Positions 1-5,445 are shown, counted from the stretch's first letter. The stretch: DNA of 6,853 nucleotides from Deltaproteobacteria bacterium (GCA_021815655.1 JAKAGJ010000110.1:1-6853), one strand, 5' to 3'. The notes: a model not told the origin generated them from the letters alone. Program-made: numbers and translations.

Positions 1-30
1 GGTCAGCCCGCAAATCTTCACGCGCGTCAT
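1..30 (-). CDS. trpF: Phosphoribosylanthranilate isomerase, N-terminal fragment (cut by window edge)
   Basis: Only the first ten codons are inside the window, reading MTRVKICGLT. The V-K-I-C-G-L/I-T signature is the characteristic first beta strand of TrpF, the (beta/alpha)8-barrel enzyme that isomerises phosphoribosylanthranilate to CdRP in tryptophan synthesis; its Cys is the family's conserved active-site cysteine. The start codon overlaps the trpC stop in an ATGA arrangement, so the two genes are translationally coupled, and trpF is the expected next gene after trpC. The rest of the gene lies outside, so completeness cannot be judged. Confidence 0.9.
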   Translation of the reverse strand, partial: MTRVKICGLT

Positions 31-833
31 GAGGCCTCCACGGCGCCCACCAGGGCCGCCACGGCGGCCTGGGCGTCGGGGGCGCGCATCAGGGCGCTGC
101 CCACCAGGAAGGCCCCCAGGCCGGCGGCGGCCAACCGGCGGATATCCGCCGGCCCCTCGATACCGCTCTCGGCCACCACGGTCACCCCCGCCGGCAACAG
201 GGGGCGCAGGCGCAAGCAGGTGTCCAGGTCCACGGCCAGGGTCTTAAGGTTGCGGTTGTTGATGCCCACCAGCGGCGGATCGAGCGCCAGGGCAGGAGGC
301 AGCTCATGCTCCTGGTGCACCTCGACCAGGGCCGTGAGCCCCAGTTCGCGGGCCAGGCCGTGAAGATCGGCCAGGCGCGCCGGTTCCAGGGCCGCCACGA
401 TCAGGAGCACGGCGTCGGCGCCGGCCAGGCGGGCCTCGAAGATTTGCGCCTCGTCCAGGGTGAAGTCCTTGCGCAGGATGGGCAGGCCCACGGCGGCCCG
501 GGCCTGAGTGAGGTCGGCCAGGGAGCCGCCGAAGAAGGGGCCGTCGGTGAGCACCGACAGCGCCACCGCGCCGCCGGCGGCGTAGGCCCGGGCCTGTCCG
601 GTCACCGAGAGCGCCCCGGCCAGGCTGCCCGCCGAGGGGGAGGAGCGCTTGATCTCGGCGATGAGCGCCACCCCGGGCGCGGCGCGCAAGGCGGCCAGGA
701 AGTCCCGTGGCGGGGGCGTGTCCAGGGCCTGGCGCCGCAGCTCGGCCAAGGGACGGCCGGCGCGCAGGGCCTGTATCTCGCCGCGCTTGCTCTCCACGAT
801 GCGCGCCAGCACCGAGGGCATGGGGCCGCCCAT
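27..833 (-). CDS. trpC: Indole-3-glycerol phosphate synthase
   Basis: 268 residues, the normal length for a monofunctional TrpC. The enzyme closes and decarboxylates CdRP to indole-3-glycerol phosphate in the cytoplasm. Visible family motifs, in order, are IAEIKRSSPS (58-67, with the catalytic/substrate Lys62), ILRKDF (119-124, Lys122), the strand ending in Glu171 (LVEVH), INNRNL (191-196), AESGI (221-225) and the phosphate-binding end VGSALMR (244-250). It starts 3 nt after the trpD stop and has no convincing Shine-Dalgarno, suggesting coupling to trpD; Met5 (position 821) is an equally possible start. Its stop overlaps the trpF start. It is not fused to TrpF, unlike the enterobacterial enzyme. 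Expression should follow the trp leader upstream of trpD. Confidence 0.97.
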   Translation of the reverse strand: MGGPMPSVLARIVESKRGEIQALRAGRPLAELRRQALDTPPPRDFLAALRAAPGVALIAEIKRSSPSAGSLAGALSVTGQARAYAAGGAVALSVLTDGPFFGGSLADLTQARAAVGLPILRKDFTLDEAQIFEARLAGADAVLLIVAALEPARLADLHGLARELGLTALVEVHQEHELPPALALDPPLVGINNRNLKTLAVDLDTCLRLRPLLPAGVTVVAESGIEGPADIRRLAAAGLGAFLVGSALMRAPDAQAAVAALVGAVEAS

Positions 834-836
834 GGT

Positions 837-1877
837 CTAGGCCCGGCCGGCCTGGCCGGCGGCCAGGCGCGCGGCCTGGCGCAGGCCCTCCAGCTTGGCC
901 AGGGCCGCGCCGGAGTCGATGGCCTCGGCGGCCTGCATAAGGCCCGCTGGCAGATCCGGGGCCAGGCCGGCGGCCACCAGGGCGGCGCTGGCGTTCATCA
1001 GCACCGTGTCCCGGCAAGCCCCGGGCTGGCCGGAGAGCACCGCCAGGGTTATTTTGGCGTTCTGGGCCGCGTCGCCGCCAGTCAGCTCCTGGGGCCGGCA
1101 GCGGGCCAGGCCCAGGTCCTCGGGGGTGATGGTCAGGGCGGCCACGCGTCCGTCCTTGAGATGGGCGGCCTGGGTGGGGCCGCAGGAGGCGATCTCGTCC
1201 AAGCCGCCGGGGCCATGCACCACGAAGGCCTGGCCACAGCCCAGGCGCCCCAGCACCCGGGCCAGGGGCTCCACCAGGGCGGGGTCATAGACCCCCACCA
1301 CCTGGGCCGTGGCCCCGGCCGGGTTGGTCAGCGGACCCAGCAGGTTGAAGATGGTGCGCAGGCCCAGCTCGCGGCGCGGGCCGATGGCGTGGCGCATGGC
1401 TCCGTGCAAAAGCGGCGCGAACAAGAAACCTATGCCCACCTGGTCGATGCAGGCCCCCACCTGCTCGGGGGTGAGGTCCAGGGGTATGCCCAGGGCCTCC
1501 ACCAGGTCGGCGCTGCCGCAGCGGCTACTCACCGAGCGGTTGCCGTGCTTGGCCACCTTGACCCCGGCCCCGGCCACCACGAAGGCCGCGGTGGTGGAGA
1601 TGTTGAAGGTCTGGGCTCCGTCGCCGCCGGTGCCGCAGGTGTCCACGATTACCTGACCCAAGGAGCGGCAGGGCACGGGCCGGCATTTCTGGCGCATGAC
1701 CCGGGCCGCGCCGGCGATCTCCTCCACGGTCTCGCCCTTCATGCGTAGAGCTATCAGGAGCGCCCCGATCTGAGCCGGGGTGGCTTGGCCCTCCATGACC
1801 TGGTCCATCACCGCCACCATCTCGTCCTCGCCCAAGTGGGACCCGCCCACCGCCTTGGCGATTGCCTCCTGGATCAT
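837..1877 (-). CDS. trpD: Anthranilate phosphoribosyltransferase
   Basis: 346 residues from the chosen start. TrpD transfers phosphoribosyl from PRPP to anthranilate, the second step of the Trp branch. Motifs visible are CGTGGDG (81-87, PRPP pyrophosphate loop), KHGNRSVSS (110-118), GFLFAP (150-155), NLLGPLTNP (178-186, anthranilate site region) and GLDEI (225-229, with the Asp-Glu metal pair). The C-terminus is normal. It is monofunctional, with no TrpG glutaminase domain fused. Two in-frame ATGs lie at 1883 and 1877. The strong AGGGAGG abuts the first directly but sits 6 nt from the second, and family members usually begin MI-x-EA, so 1877 is preferred. It is the first structural gene after the tandem trp leaders; trpE and trpG are not upstream of it here. 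Confidence 0.97.
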   Translation of the reverse strand: MIQEAIAKAVGGSHLGEDEMVAVMDQVMEGQATPAQIGALLIALRMKGETVEEIAGAARVMRQKCRPVPCRSLGQVIVDTCGTGGDGAQTFNISTTAAFVVAGAGVKVAKHGNRSVSSRCGSADLVEALGIPLDLTPEQVGACIDQVGIGFLFAPLLHGAMRHAIGPRRELGLRTIFNLLGPLTNPAGATAQVVGVYDPALVEPLARVLGRLGCGQAFVVHGPGGLDEIASCGPTQAAHLKDGRVAALTITPEDLGLARCRPQELTGGDAAQNAKITLAVLSGQPGACRDTVLMNASAALVAAGLAPDLPAGLMQAAEAIDSGAALAKLEGLRQAARLAAGQAGRA

Positions 1878-1883
1878 CTTCAT

Positions 1884-1890
1884 CCTCCCT
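1884..1890 (-). promoter_or_regulatory. Ribosome binding site deciding the trpD start
   Basis: AGGGAGG on the minus strand. It has zero spacing to the ATG at 1883 but 6 nt to the in-frame ATG at 1877, favouring the latter. A seven-G run (minus 1910-1904) flanked by T tracts lies about 14 nt upstream. Confidence 0.75.
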
Positions 1891-1910
1891 GGCTTGGAAA
1901 AATCCCCCCC

Positions 1911-1955
1911 AAAACCCGCGGGCCGCGGCAGGCTCCCTGGTCTGTCCGCGGCCCC
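1911..1955 (-). terminator. Second trp attenuator hairpin (imperfect terminator)
   Basis: On the minus strand GGGCCGCGG (1954-1946) pairs perfectly over 9 bp with CCGCGGCCC (1928-1920). A bulged A then allows a further 3 bp, CAG (1944-1942) with CTG (1931-1929), around a 10-nt loop. TTTT (1914-1911) follows only after a GCGGG spacer. CCGCGG is repeated at 1921-1916, so a shorter 6-bp hairpin placing T4 one base after the stem is also possible. The stem is strong but the U tract is short and offset, so termination efficiency is uncertain. Its place after a Trp-codon leader ORF argues that it is the terminator of a second attenuator. Confidence 0.5.
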
Positions 1956-2006
1956 TTCTCGGCTCCCCCGGGCGGCTCAAGGCCCGGGGCGGACAGTCGT
2001 CCTCCC
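1942..2006 (-). promoter_or_regulatory. Alternative pairings (1:2 and 2:3) of the second trp attenuator
   Basis: Segment 2, CTGTCCGC (1996-1989), is perfectly complementary to GCGGACAG (1949-1942) in the 5' arm of the downstream hairpin. Past a two-base bulge, CCC (1988-1986) can extend this by pairing with the GGGG at 1955-1952. Segment 2 can instead fold locally: GGGAGGAC (2006-1999) with GTCCGCCC (1994-1987), one mismatch, loop GACT. Segment 2 lies at codons 24-28 of the 30-codon WWW leader, so a ribosome reaching the stop would cover or disturb it, while one stalled at the Trp codons leaves it free to act as antiterminator. The complementarity is seen directly; the regulatory use is inferred. 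Confidence 0.6.
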
Positions 2007-2069
2007 ATTGCCGCGCCACCACCATGGACGCCGCCGCGAATTGACAAGGACAGGGTGGCTAATGGGCAT
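1977..2069 (-). CDS. Second trp leader peptide with three consecutive Trp codons
   Basis: A 30-codon ORF: ATG at 2069, TGA ending at 1977, beginning MPISHPVLVN and containing R12-R13-R14-P15-W16-W17-W18. GAGGAAG (2083-2077) supplies a Shine-Dalgarno, with AGGA 9 nt from the ATG. The three TGG codons occupy 2024-2016. It lies after the first trp attenuator and before trpD, and its 3' end overlaps the segment able to break the downstream hairpin. The size, consecutive regulatory codons, RBS and hairpins all fit an attenuation leader rather than a functional protein. The frame stays open upstream to a TTG at 2222, but that would overlap the first leader and has no matching RBS. Consecutive TGG codons can arise by chance in GC-rich DNA, which is the main doubt. 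Confidence 0.65.
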   Translation of the reverse strand: MPISHPVLVNSRRRPWWWRGNGRTTVRPGP

Positions 2070-2091
2070 GTCTGGTCTTCCTCGGGGCCGC

Positions 2092-2139
2092 AAAAAGTCA
2101 AGGGCCGTGAACCTGCTCTGGTCAGGTCCACGGCCCTTG
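2092..2139 (-). terminator. Intrinsic terminator of the first trp attenuator
   Basis: Minus-strand CAAGGGCCGTGGACCTG (2139-2123) pairs with CAGGTTCACGGCCCTTG (2115-2099). This is a 17-bp stem with a single G-U pair (2128/2110) and a 7-nt loop. It is followed after AC by TTTTT (2096-2092). The G-U pair forms only in minus-strand RNA, so the hairpin is directional. It lies 26 nt beyond the stop codon of the Trp-rich leader, the standard position for a trp attenuator. Confidence 0.92.
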
Positions 2140-2228
2140 TTGCCTAGTCGGCGGAAAGTCTCGCTCAGACCTCCAGGGGCAGCGGACGACCCAGGGTCGC
2201 CTGCCAACGCCAATACCGCCAAGAGGTC
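2118..2228 (-). promoter_or_regulatory. Antiterminator and pause pairings of the first trp attenuator
   Basis: Segment 2, CTGGAGGTCTG (2176-2166), covers the last leader codons and the stop. It can pair with GGACCTGACCAG (2129-2118) in the terminator 5' arm and loop: AGGTCT with GGACCT, then CTGG with CCAG past a GA bulge. It can alternatively pair with segment 1, GACCTCTTGG (2228-2219), just ahead of and including the first Trp codon (GACCTC with GAGGTC, plus flanking pairs). This gives the classic logic. A ribosome stalled at W7-W12 masks segment 1 and frees 2:3, allowing readthrough. A ribosome at the stop masks segment 2 and permits the terminator. Pairings were found by eye, without energy calculation. 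Confidence 0.75.
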
Positions 2229-2239
2229 GTGAAATACAT
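2165..2239 (-). CDS. trpL: trp operon leader peptide (TrpL)
   Basis: 24 codons, ATG at 2239, TGA ending at 2165, beginning MYFTTSWRYWRWQ. Trp codons are W7, W10 and W12 (TGG at 2221, 2212 and 2206). AAGGG (2253-2249) sits 9 nt before the ATG. An in-frame ATG three codons upstream (2248) is directly adjacent to the same AAGGG and therefore less likely. The peptide is too short to be an enzyme. It serves as a ribosome sensor of charged tRNA-Trp, coupled to the terminator that begins 26 nt after its stop. Tyr2, Phe3 and Tyr9 are also aromatic codons, but the Trp cluster is the dominant signal. Confidence 0.9.
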   Translation of the reverse strand: MYFTTSWRYWRWQATLGRPLPLEV

Positions 2240-2262
2240 AAGACTCATCCCTTGCGAGTTTT

Positions 2263-2275
2263 GTATACAGTATAC
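2263..2275. promoter_or_regulatory. Perfect 13-bp palindrome over the trp promoter -10 (candidate operator)
   Basis: GTATAC-A-GTATAC is a perfect inverted repeat around one central base. It overlaps the proposed -10 hexamer (2269-2274) and the likely start point. Its position would suit a repressor operator. It lacks the CTAG half-sites of TrpR operators. It could be AT-rich promoter sequence that is palindromic by chance. No regulator is assigned. Confidence 0.4.
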
Positions 2276-2295
2276 CTAGGCTGGCCGGGCGTCAA
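2269..2295 (-). promoter_or_regulatory. Internal promoter for the trp leader and trp genes
   Basis: On the minus strand, TTGACG (2295-2290, 5 of 6 to consensus) is separated by 15 bp from TATACT (2274-2269, 5 of 6). The -35 overlaps the tyrA stop codon TGA (2294-2292). Predicted transcription start is near 2262, about 23 nt before the trpL ATG. The 15-bp spacer is shorter than the 17-bp optimum, so strength is uncertain, but the placement immediately ahead of trpL is right. Confidence 0.65.
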
Positions 2296-3161
2296 GGGCT
2301 TTGTTCCCCCTGGGGCTCAGATTTTTCGGCGTCCCCGCCGCCGTTGACGAAGGCGCTCACCTGGTCCAGCATGGCCACCAGGCCGGCGCGGTCGCCGGCG
2401 GCCAGGCAGGCCGCGGCCCGGGTCAGGCTCTCGGCCAAGGCCCGCACCACCGGCAGGGCGGCGGGATTGTTCAGGGCCAGGTCGGCGTAGAGCTCCGCCG
2501 GCTGGCGGGCCTGTTGCTGCAACAGCCCCGCCAGGGAACTGAACCAGGGGCCGGCCAGGGGCAGGTCCCGCGCGAAATCAAAGCCCGCCTCCATCAGGGC
2601 CTGTCCCAGGCCCAAGAGCAGCATGTGCCTCAGGCTCTGCACCTGGGCCATGAGCCGGTCGTGGGCCAGGGCCTCCATTTCCACGGCCTGGGCGCCCCCC
2701 TGCTCCAGCCAGCCTCGCAGCCACCCCAGCCAGCGCCGGCCCCGGCCGGGGCAGAGGAAGACCAGCTGCCCTTGCAGCGAGGGCGCCGAGGGACCAAACA
2801 GGGGGTGGGTGCCTATCACCTCGCCCCGGGCCTCATGCAGCATCAGGCGCAGGGGCTCGGCCTTGAGCGAGGCGATGTCCAGCACCACGCCGTCGGGGCG
2901 GGTGAAGGGACCCACGCGCTCCATCACCCCGGCCACCGCGGGTATGGGCACGGCCAGGACCAGCACCGGGCAGGCGGCGGCGATCTCCGGCAGCAGGTGC
3001 TCCTGGCCGGCATCGGCCACCAGCACCTCGTGGCCACCTTGGCGCAGGCGCCCCCCCAACCAACGGCCCATGCGCCCGCGCCCGCCGATTATGCCCACGC
3101 GAGGCCCGCTAAACGGAACCTCCCCCCGCTCCTGCTCTCCGGCCGTCTCCATGGCCGCCAC
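2292..3161 (-). CDS. tyrA: Prephenate dehydrogenase (monofunctional, T-protein-like)
   Basis: 289 residues. It oxidatively decarboxylates prephenate to 4-hydroxyphenylpyruvate, the Tyr branch. An N-terminal Rossmann fold carries IIGGRGRMGRW (24-34) with an acidic Asp50 at the end of strand 2 (NAD preference inferred). Next come VLDIASLKAEP (93-103), the family motif THPLFGP (118-124) with an active-site His, and VQSLRH (174-179), both resembling the dehydrogenase half of the E. coli T-protein. There is no chorismate mutase domain here because that activity is fused to PheA. The start is GTG immediately after the pheA TAG, with GGAG 6 nt upstream; ATG at 3152 with AGGTGG ahead is a real alternative. 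The C-terminal tail (GGDAEKSEPQGEQSP) looks unstructured. Confidence 0.94.
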   Translation of the reverse strand: MAAMETAGEQERGEVPFSGPRVGIIGGRGRMGRWLGGRLRQGGHEVLVADAGQEHLLPEIAAACPVLVLAVPIPAVAGVMERVGPFTRPDGVVLDIASLKAEPLRLMLHEARGEVIGTHPLFGPSAPSLQGQLVFLCPGRGRRWLGWLRGWLEQGGAQAVEMEALAHDRLMAQVQSLRHMLLLGLGQALMEAGFDFARDLPLAGPWFSSLAGLLQQQARQPAELYADLALNNPAALPVVRALAESLTRAAACLAAGDRAGLVAMLDQVSAFVNGGGDAEKSEPQGEQSP

Positions 3162-4304
3162 CTAGCGCTCCGGGCTGGGGTCGCCCATGGGGTAGGAGCC
3201 CAGCACCTTGAGAAAATCCACGTTCTCCTGCAAGGCTGCCAGGGCCTCGCGCACCTTGGGGTCGTCCTGGTGGCCCTCGAAATCCAGAAAGAAGGCGTAC
3301 TCCCAGGGGCGATTCTTGGCCGGCCGCGACTCGATGCGGGTCATGTTGATGCCCCGCTGGGCAAAGTGGGACAGCGAGCGGTACAGCGAGCCGGGCTGAT
3401 GGGCGGCCAGGTAGAGCACCGAGGTCTTGTCGTGGCCGGTGGGCGGGCAGCTTTGCCGCCCCAGGATGAAGAAGCGGGTCATGTTGTGGGGATTGTCCTG
3501 GATGTCGCGCGCCAAGATATCCAGCTCGTAGTGCTGGGCGGTCAGCTCGCTGCCCACGGCGGCGGTGCCCGGGGTCACGCCGGCCTGACGGGCGGCGGCC
3601 GCCGTGCTGCTGGTTTCCACCAAGACGGCCTGGGGCAGGTTGCGCCTGAGCCAGTCGCGGCACTGGTTCAGGGCCTGGGGATGGGAATAGACCTTCTCCA
3701 CGTCCTCCAGGCTGCCGCTGGCGGCCATGAGCACGTGGCGCACCGGCCAGAAGACCTCGCCGCAGACCTGCAAGTCGGCGTTCATGAACTGATCGAGCGT
3801 AACGCTCACGCCGCCCTCGCTGGAGTTCTCAACCGGCACCACGCCCACCTGGGAATGCCCGCGGGCCACCTCGTCGAAGACGTCGATGATGGAGGCCTGG
3901 GGCGCGAAGTCGCAGGAGGAGCCGAAGTGGCGCAGGGCGGCCTGGTGGGTGAAGGTGGCCTCCGGACCCAGGAAGGCCACCTTGAGCGGACGCTGCACGG
4001 CCCGGCAGGCGCTGATGATCTCGGCGAAGATGGGCTTGACGGCGGCATTGGGAATGGGACCGCGGTTCATGGCCACCAGGTTTTTTAGGATGCTGTTCTC
4101 GCGCTCCGGCGCGAATTCCGGCAGGCCGCCGTTTTCCTTGCAACGGGCGATGGCCAGGGCGTGCATGGCCCGCTGGTTCAAGAGGCCAAGTATCTCGCGG
4201 TCGATCTGGTCGATCTGCTGGCGCAGGGCGCCTAGTTCTTGCTGGTCCACGCTCATCGCTCCAAGGCCGGCATAGGGGCTCACGGCGTCGAGGGAGGGTT
4301 TCAT
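3162..4304 (-). CDS. pheA: Bifunctional chorismate mutase / prephenate dehydratase (P-protein)
   Basis: 380 residues with the usual P-protein layout. An AroQ-type helical chorismate mutase domain spans about 20-105 (LRQQIDQIDREILGLLNQR, with KENG and PERE motifs). The prephenate dehydratase domain spans about 107-285, with KVAFLGPEATFTH (108-120), VPVENSSEGGV (156-166), TSSTAAA (231-237) and NMTRFFILG (274-282). A C-terminal ACT domain follows (about 293-370), with GSLY (305-308) and ESRP (325-328), the motifs that bind Phe for feedback inhibition. It converts chorismate to prephenate, feeding TyrA too, and prephenate to phenylpyruvate. It follows aroF by 46 nt and abuts tyrA. The ATG at 4304 has only a weak GAGAG upstream; Met17 (position 4256), where the conserved sequence begins, is possible. 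Confidence 0.97.
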   Translation of the reverse strand: MKPSLDAVSPYAGLGAMSVDQQELGALRQQIDQIDREILGLLNQRAMHALAIARCKENGGLPEFAPERENSILKNLVAMNRGPIPNAAVKPIFAEIISACRAVQRPLKVAFLGPEATFTHQAALRHFGSSCDFAPQASIIDVFDEVARGHSQVGVVPVENSSEGGVSVTLDQFMNADLQVCGEVFWPVRHVLMAASGSLEDVEKVYSHPQALNQCRDWLRRNLPQAVLVETSSTAAAARQAGVTPGTAAVGSELTAQHYELDILARDIQDNPHNMTRFFILGRQSCPPTGHDKTSVLYLAAHQPGSLYRSLSHFAQRGINMTRIESRPAKNRPWEYAFFLDFEGHQDDPKVREALAALQENVDFLKVLGSYPMGDPSPER

Positions 4305-4350
4305 GGCTTTGCTCTCGTCCGGGGGCTTTTGGCCGCCGCGCTAAGGTTGA

Positions 4351-5253
4351 TTATATCTCGCGGTGCAGGGGCCGGCCCATGATGGTCAGCTCCGCCATCA
4401 TGGCCGCGAACTCCGCCGGGGTCAGCGACTGCTCGCCGTCGCACAGGGCCGTCTCCGGCGAACAGTGCACCTCCACCATCACCCCGTCGGCGCCCACGGC
4501 CATGGCTCCCCGGGCCATGGGGGCCACGTAGCGGCGCTGCCCCACGGCGTGGCTGGGGTCCACGATCACCGGCAGGTGGGTGCGCTCCTTGAGCACGCAC
4601 ACGGCGGAGAGGTCCAGGGTGTTGCGCGTGGCGGTCTCGAAGGTGCGGATGCCGCGCTCGCACAAGACCACCTGGGAGTTGCCCGAGGCCAGGATGTACT
4701 CGGCGCTCATGAGTAGCTCATCCAGGGTGGTCATCAGCCCGCGCTTCAGTAGTATGGGCTTCCTCACCCGGCCCAGCTTCTTGAGCAATGAGAAGTTCTG
4801 CACGTTGCGCGCGCCCACCTGGATCATGTCGGCGTACTGCTCCACCAAGGGGATGTCGCCGGAGTCCATGACCTCGGTCACCACCGGCAGGCCCGTGGCC
4901 TCGCGGGCGATGGCCAACAGCTTGAGCCCCTCCTCGCCCATGCCCTGGAAGCTGTAGGGCGAGGTGCGCGGCTTGAAGGCCCCGCCACGCAGCACGCAGG
5001 CCCCGGAGTCCTTGACCGCCGTGGCCGTGGCCACCATCTGCTCGGCGCTCTCCACCGAGCAGGGGCCGGCGATCACCGCGAAGCGCTCCCCACCTATGGT
5101 CACGGGGCCGACCTTGACCACGGTGTCCTCGGCCTGGCTCTCGCGGCTGACCAGGTTGCACTTGGGCTTGGCTTTAACACAGGCCTGGGGCGCAGCCCCG
5201 GCCGCCATCACCGCCTCGGGTATCGCCACCCGTTCCACGCTGGCCGCTATCAT
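4351..5253 (-). CDS. aroF: 3-deoxy-D-arabino-heptulosonate-7-phosphate synthase, class I-beta
   Basis: 300 residues from the chosen start. It condenses PEP and erythrose-4-phosphate in the first shikimate-pathway step. I-beta motifs visible are AGPCSVES (62-69), [12 protein letters not shown] (93-104), LLKRG (168-172), [10 protein letters not shown] (197-206), VDPSHAVG (231-238) and VEVH (260-263). Expected metal ligands are Cys65, His235, Glu261 and Asp272, matching the T. maritima enzyme at a constant 37-residue offset. Only about 28 residues precede the conserved KCNLVSRES segment, too few for the N-terminal ferredoxin-like regulatory domain, and no chorismate mutase domain is fused. The start at 5253 has AGGGAGG 7 nt upstream. 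The open frame continues to an ATG at 5352, but that stretch is the attenuator terminators. It leads the aroF-pheA-tyrA unit. Confidence 0.96.
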   Translation of the reverse strand: MIAASVERVAIPEAVMAAGAAPQACVKAKPKCNLVSRESQAEDTVVKVGPVTIGGERFAVIAGPCSVESAEQMVATATAVKDSGACVLRGGAFKPRTSPYSFQGMGEEGLKLLAIAREATGLPVVTEVMDSGDIPLVEQYADMIQVGARNVQNFSLLKKLGRVRKPILLKRGLMTTLDELLMSAEYILASGNSQVVLCERGIRTFETATRNTLDLSAVCVLKERTHLPVIVDPSHAVGQRRYVAPMARGAMAVGADGVMVEVHCSPETALCDGEQSLTPAEFAAMMAELTIMGRPLHREI

Positions 5254-5260
5254 CTCAAGA

Positions 5261-5267
5261 CCTCCCT
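5261..5267 (-). promoter_or_regulatory. Ribosome binding site deciding the aroF start
   Basis: AGGGAGG on the minus strand, within a longer G/A-rich stretch, 7 nt from the ATG at 5253. The upstream in-frame ATG at 5352 lacks any RBS and lies inside a terminator stem. Confidence 0.85.
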
Positions 5268-5295
5268 CCCCCTTGGGGATAGTTAAGCTGTCCGC

Positions 5296-5334
5296 AAAAA
5301 ACAAGGAGCCCTGGGTTGGCTCCCCATGGCTCCT
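5296..5334 (-). terminator. Second terminator of the Phe/Tyr attenuator
   Basis: Minus-strand AGGAGCC (5334-5328) pairs with GGCTCCT (5310-5304). An A-G mismatch then separates this from TGGG (5326-5323) with CCCA (5315-5312), around a 7-nt loop. TTTTTT (5301-5296) follows after TG. It starts on the base right after the T tract of the first terminator and ends about 30 nt before the aroF RBS, so readthrough of the first hairpin alone would not suffice to express aroF. Confidence 0.85.
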
Positions 5335-5355
5335 AAAAAACTTAAAGGCCATGGG
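5323..5355 (-). promoter_or_regulatory. Possible relay pairing between the two terminators
   Basis: CCCATGGC (5355-5348), in the 3' arm of the first terminator, is perfectly complementary to GCCATGGG (5330-5323), in the 5' arm of the second. When the antiterminator holds the first stem open, the freed 3' arm could therefore disable the second terminator. Part of the match comes from the self-palindromic core CCATGG, so this is a suggestion from complementarity only. Confidence 0.4.
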
Positions 5356-5387
5356 CGGGTGGCTTTCGCCGTCTGCCCATGGCCTTT
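5335..5387 (-). terminator. First terminator of the Phe/Tyr attenuator
   Basis: A perfect 13-bp stem, AAAGGCCATGGGC (5387-5375) with GCCCATGGCCTTT (5356-5344). The loop itself holds a small GGC-GAAA-GCC hairpin. TTTTTT (5340-5335) follows after AAG. It lies 27 nt downstream of the stop codon of the aromatic-rich leader ORF. Confidence 0.92.
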
Positions 5388-5445
5388 GGTTTGGTTTAGC
5401 TTAGCTTGGCTGCTCTAGACCTCCCCTGGCACCGGGCAGACGGCG
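5367..5445 (-). promoter_or_regulatory. Antiterminator pairing of the Phe/Tyr attenuator
   Basis: CGCCGTCTGCCC (5445-5434), starting one codon after the Phe/Tyr run in the leader ORF, is perfectly complementary over 12 bp to GGGCAGACGGCG (5378-5367) in the 5' arm and loop of the first terminator. Forming it breaks the terminator stem. A competing upstream partner, CGGGCAG with CTGCCCG (7 bp), lies in leader codons 12-14, ahead of the aromatic run, and could act as segment 1. Stalling on the aromatic codons would block segment 1 and release the antiterminator. Unlike the trp case, the pairing segment ends about 16 nt before the stop codon. Confidence 0.8.

Noticed and set aside
306..1748. Open frame of 480 codons on the plus strand
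   Set aside because: Antisense to trpC and trpD, with the same compositional cause and no family features.
1904..1910. Run of seven G (minus strand) upstream of trpD as a phase-variation tract
   Set aside because: Short, non-coding, and not conspicuous in a GC-rich genome; nothing else suggests phase variation.
1525..2025. 166-codon minus-strand frame running from the leader region into trpD
   Set aside because: It overlaps the start of trpD out of frame, is rich in Arg/Gly/Pro, and has no recognisable domain; a shadow frame.
2075..2105. A second -35-like TTGACT just after the first trp terminator that might serve the WWW leader
   Set aside because: No acceptable -10 hexamer occurs at 15-19 bp; TTGACT is simply the terminator's 3' flank.
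1977..2222. 81-codon minus-strand frame beginning at a TTG, containing the WWW leader
   Set aside because: Its first part overlaps trpL and the first terminator in a different frame and has no suitable RBS. The ATG at 2069 with GAGGAAG ahead is the better start.
2301..4088. Long open frame of 595 codons on the plus strand
   Set aside because: It lies antisense to tyrA and pheA, whose motifs are unmistakable. GC-rich third positions on the minus strand suppress stops in the opposite frame. The translation is low-complexity (G, H, Q, A) with no recognisable family.
4305..4350. Small GGC-CAAAA-GCC hairpin between aroF and pheA
   Set aside because: A 3-bp stem without a T tract, too weak to call a terminator; the 46-nt gap looks like ordinary intra-operon spacing.
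5254..5352. N-terminal extension of aroF from an ATG at 5352, giving 333 residues, close to the full length of T. maritima DAHP synthase
   Set aside because: The stretch is made of the end of the first terminator stem and the whole second terminator. Its Phe codons come from the T tracts. It does not resemble the ferredoxin-like domain and the ATG has no RBS, whereas 5253 has AGGGAGG at 7 nt.
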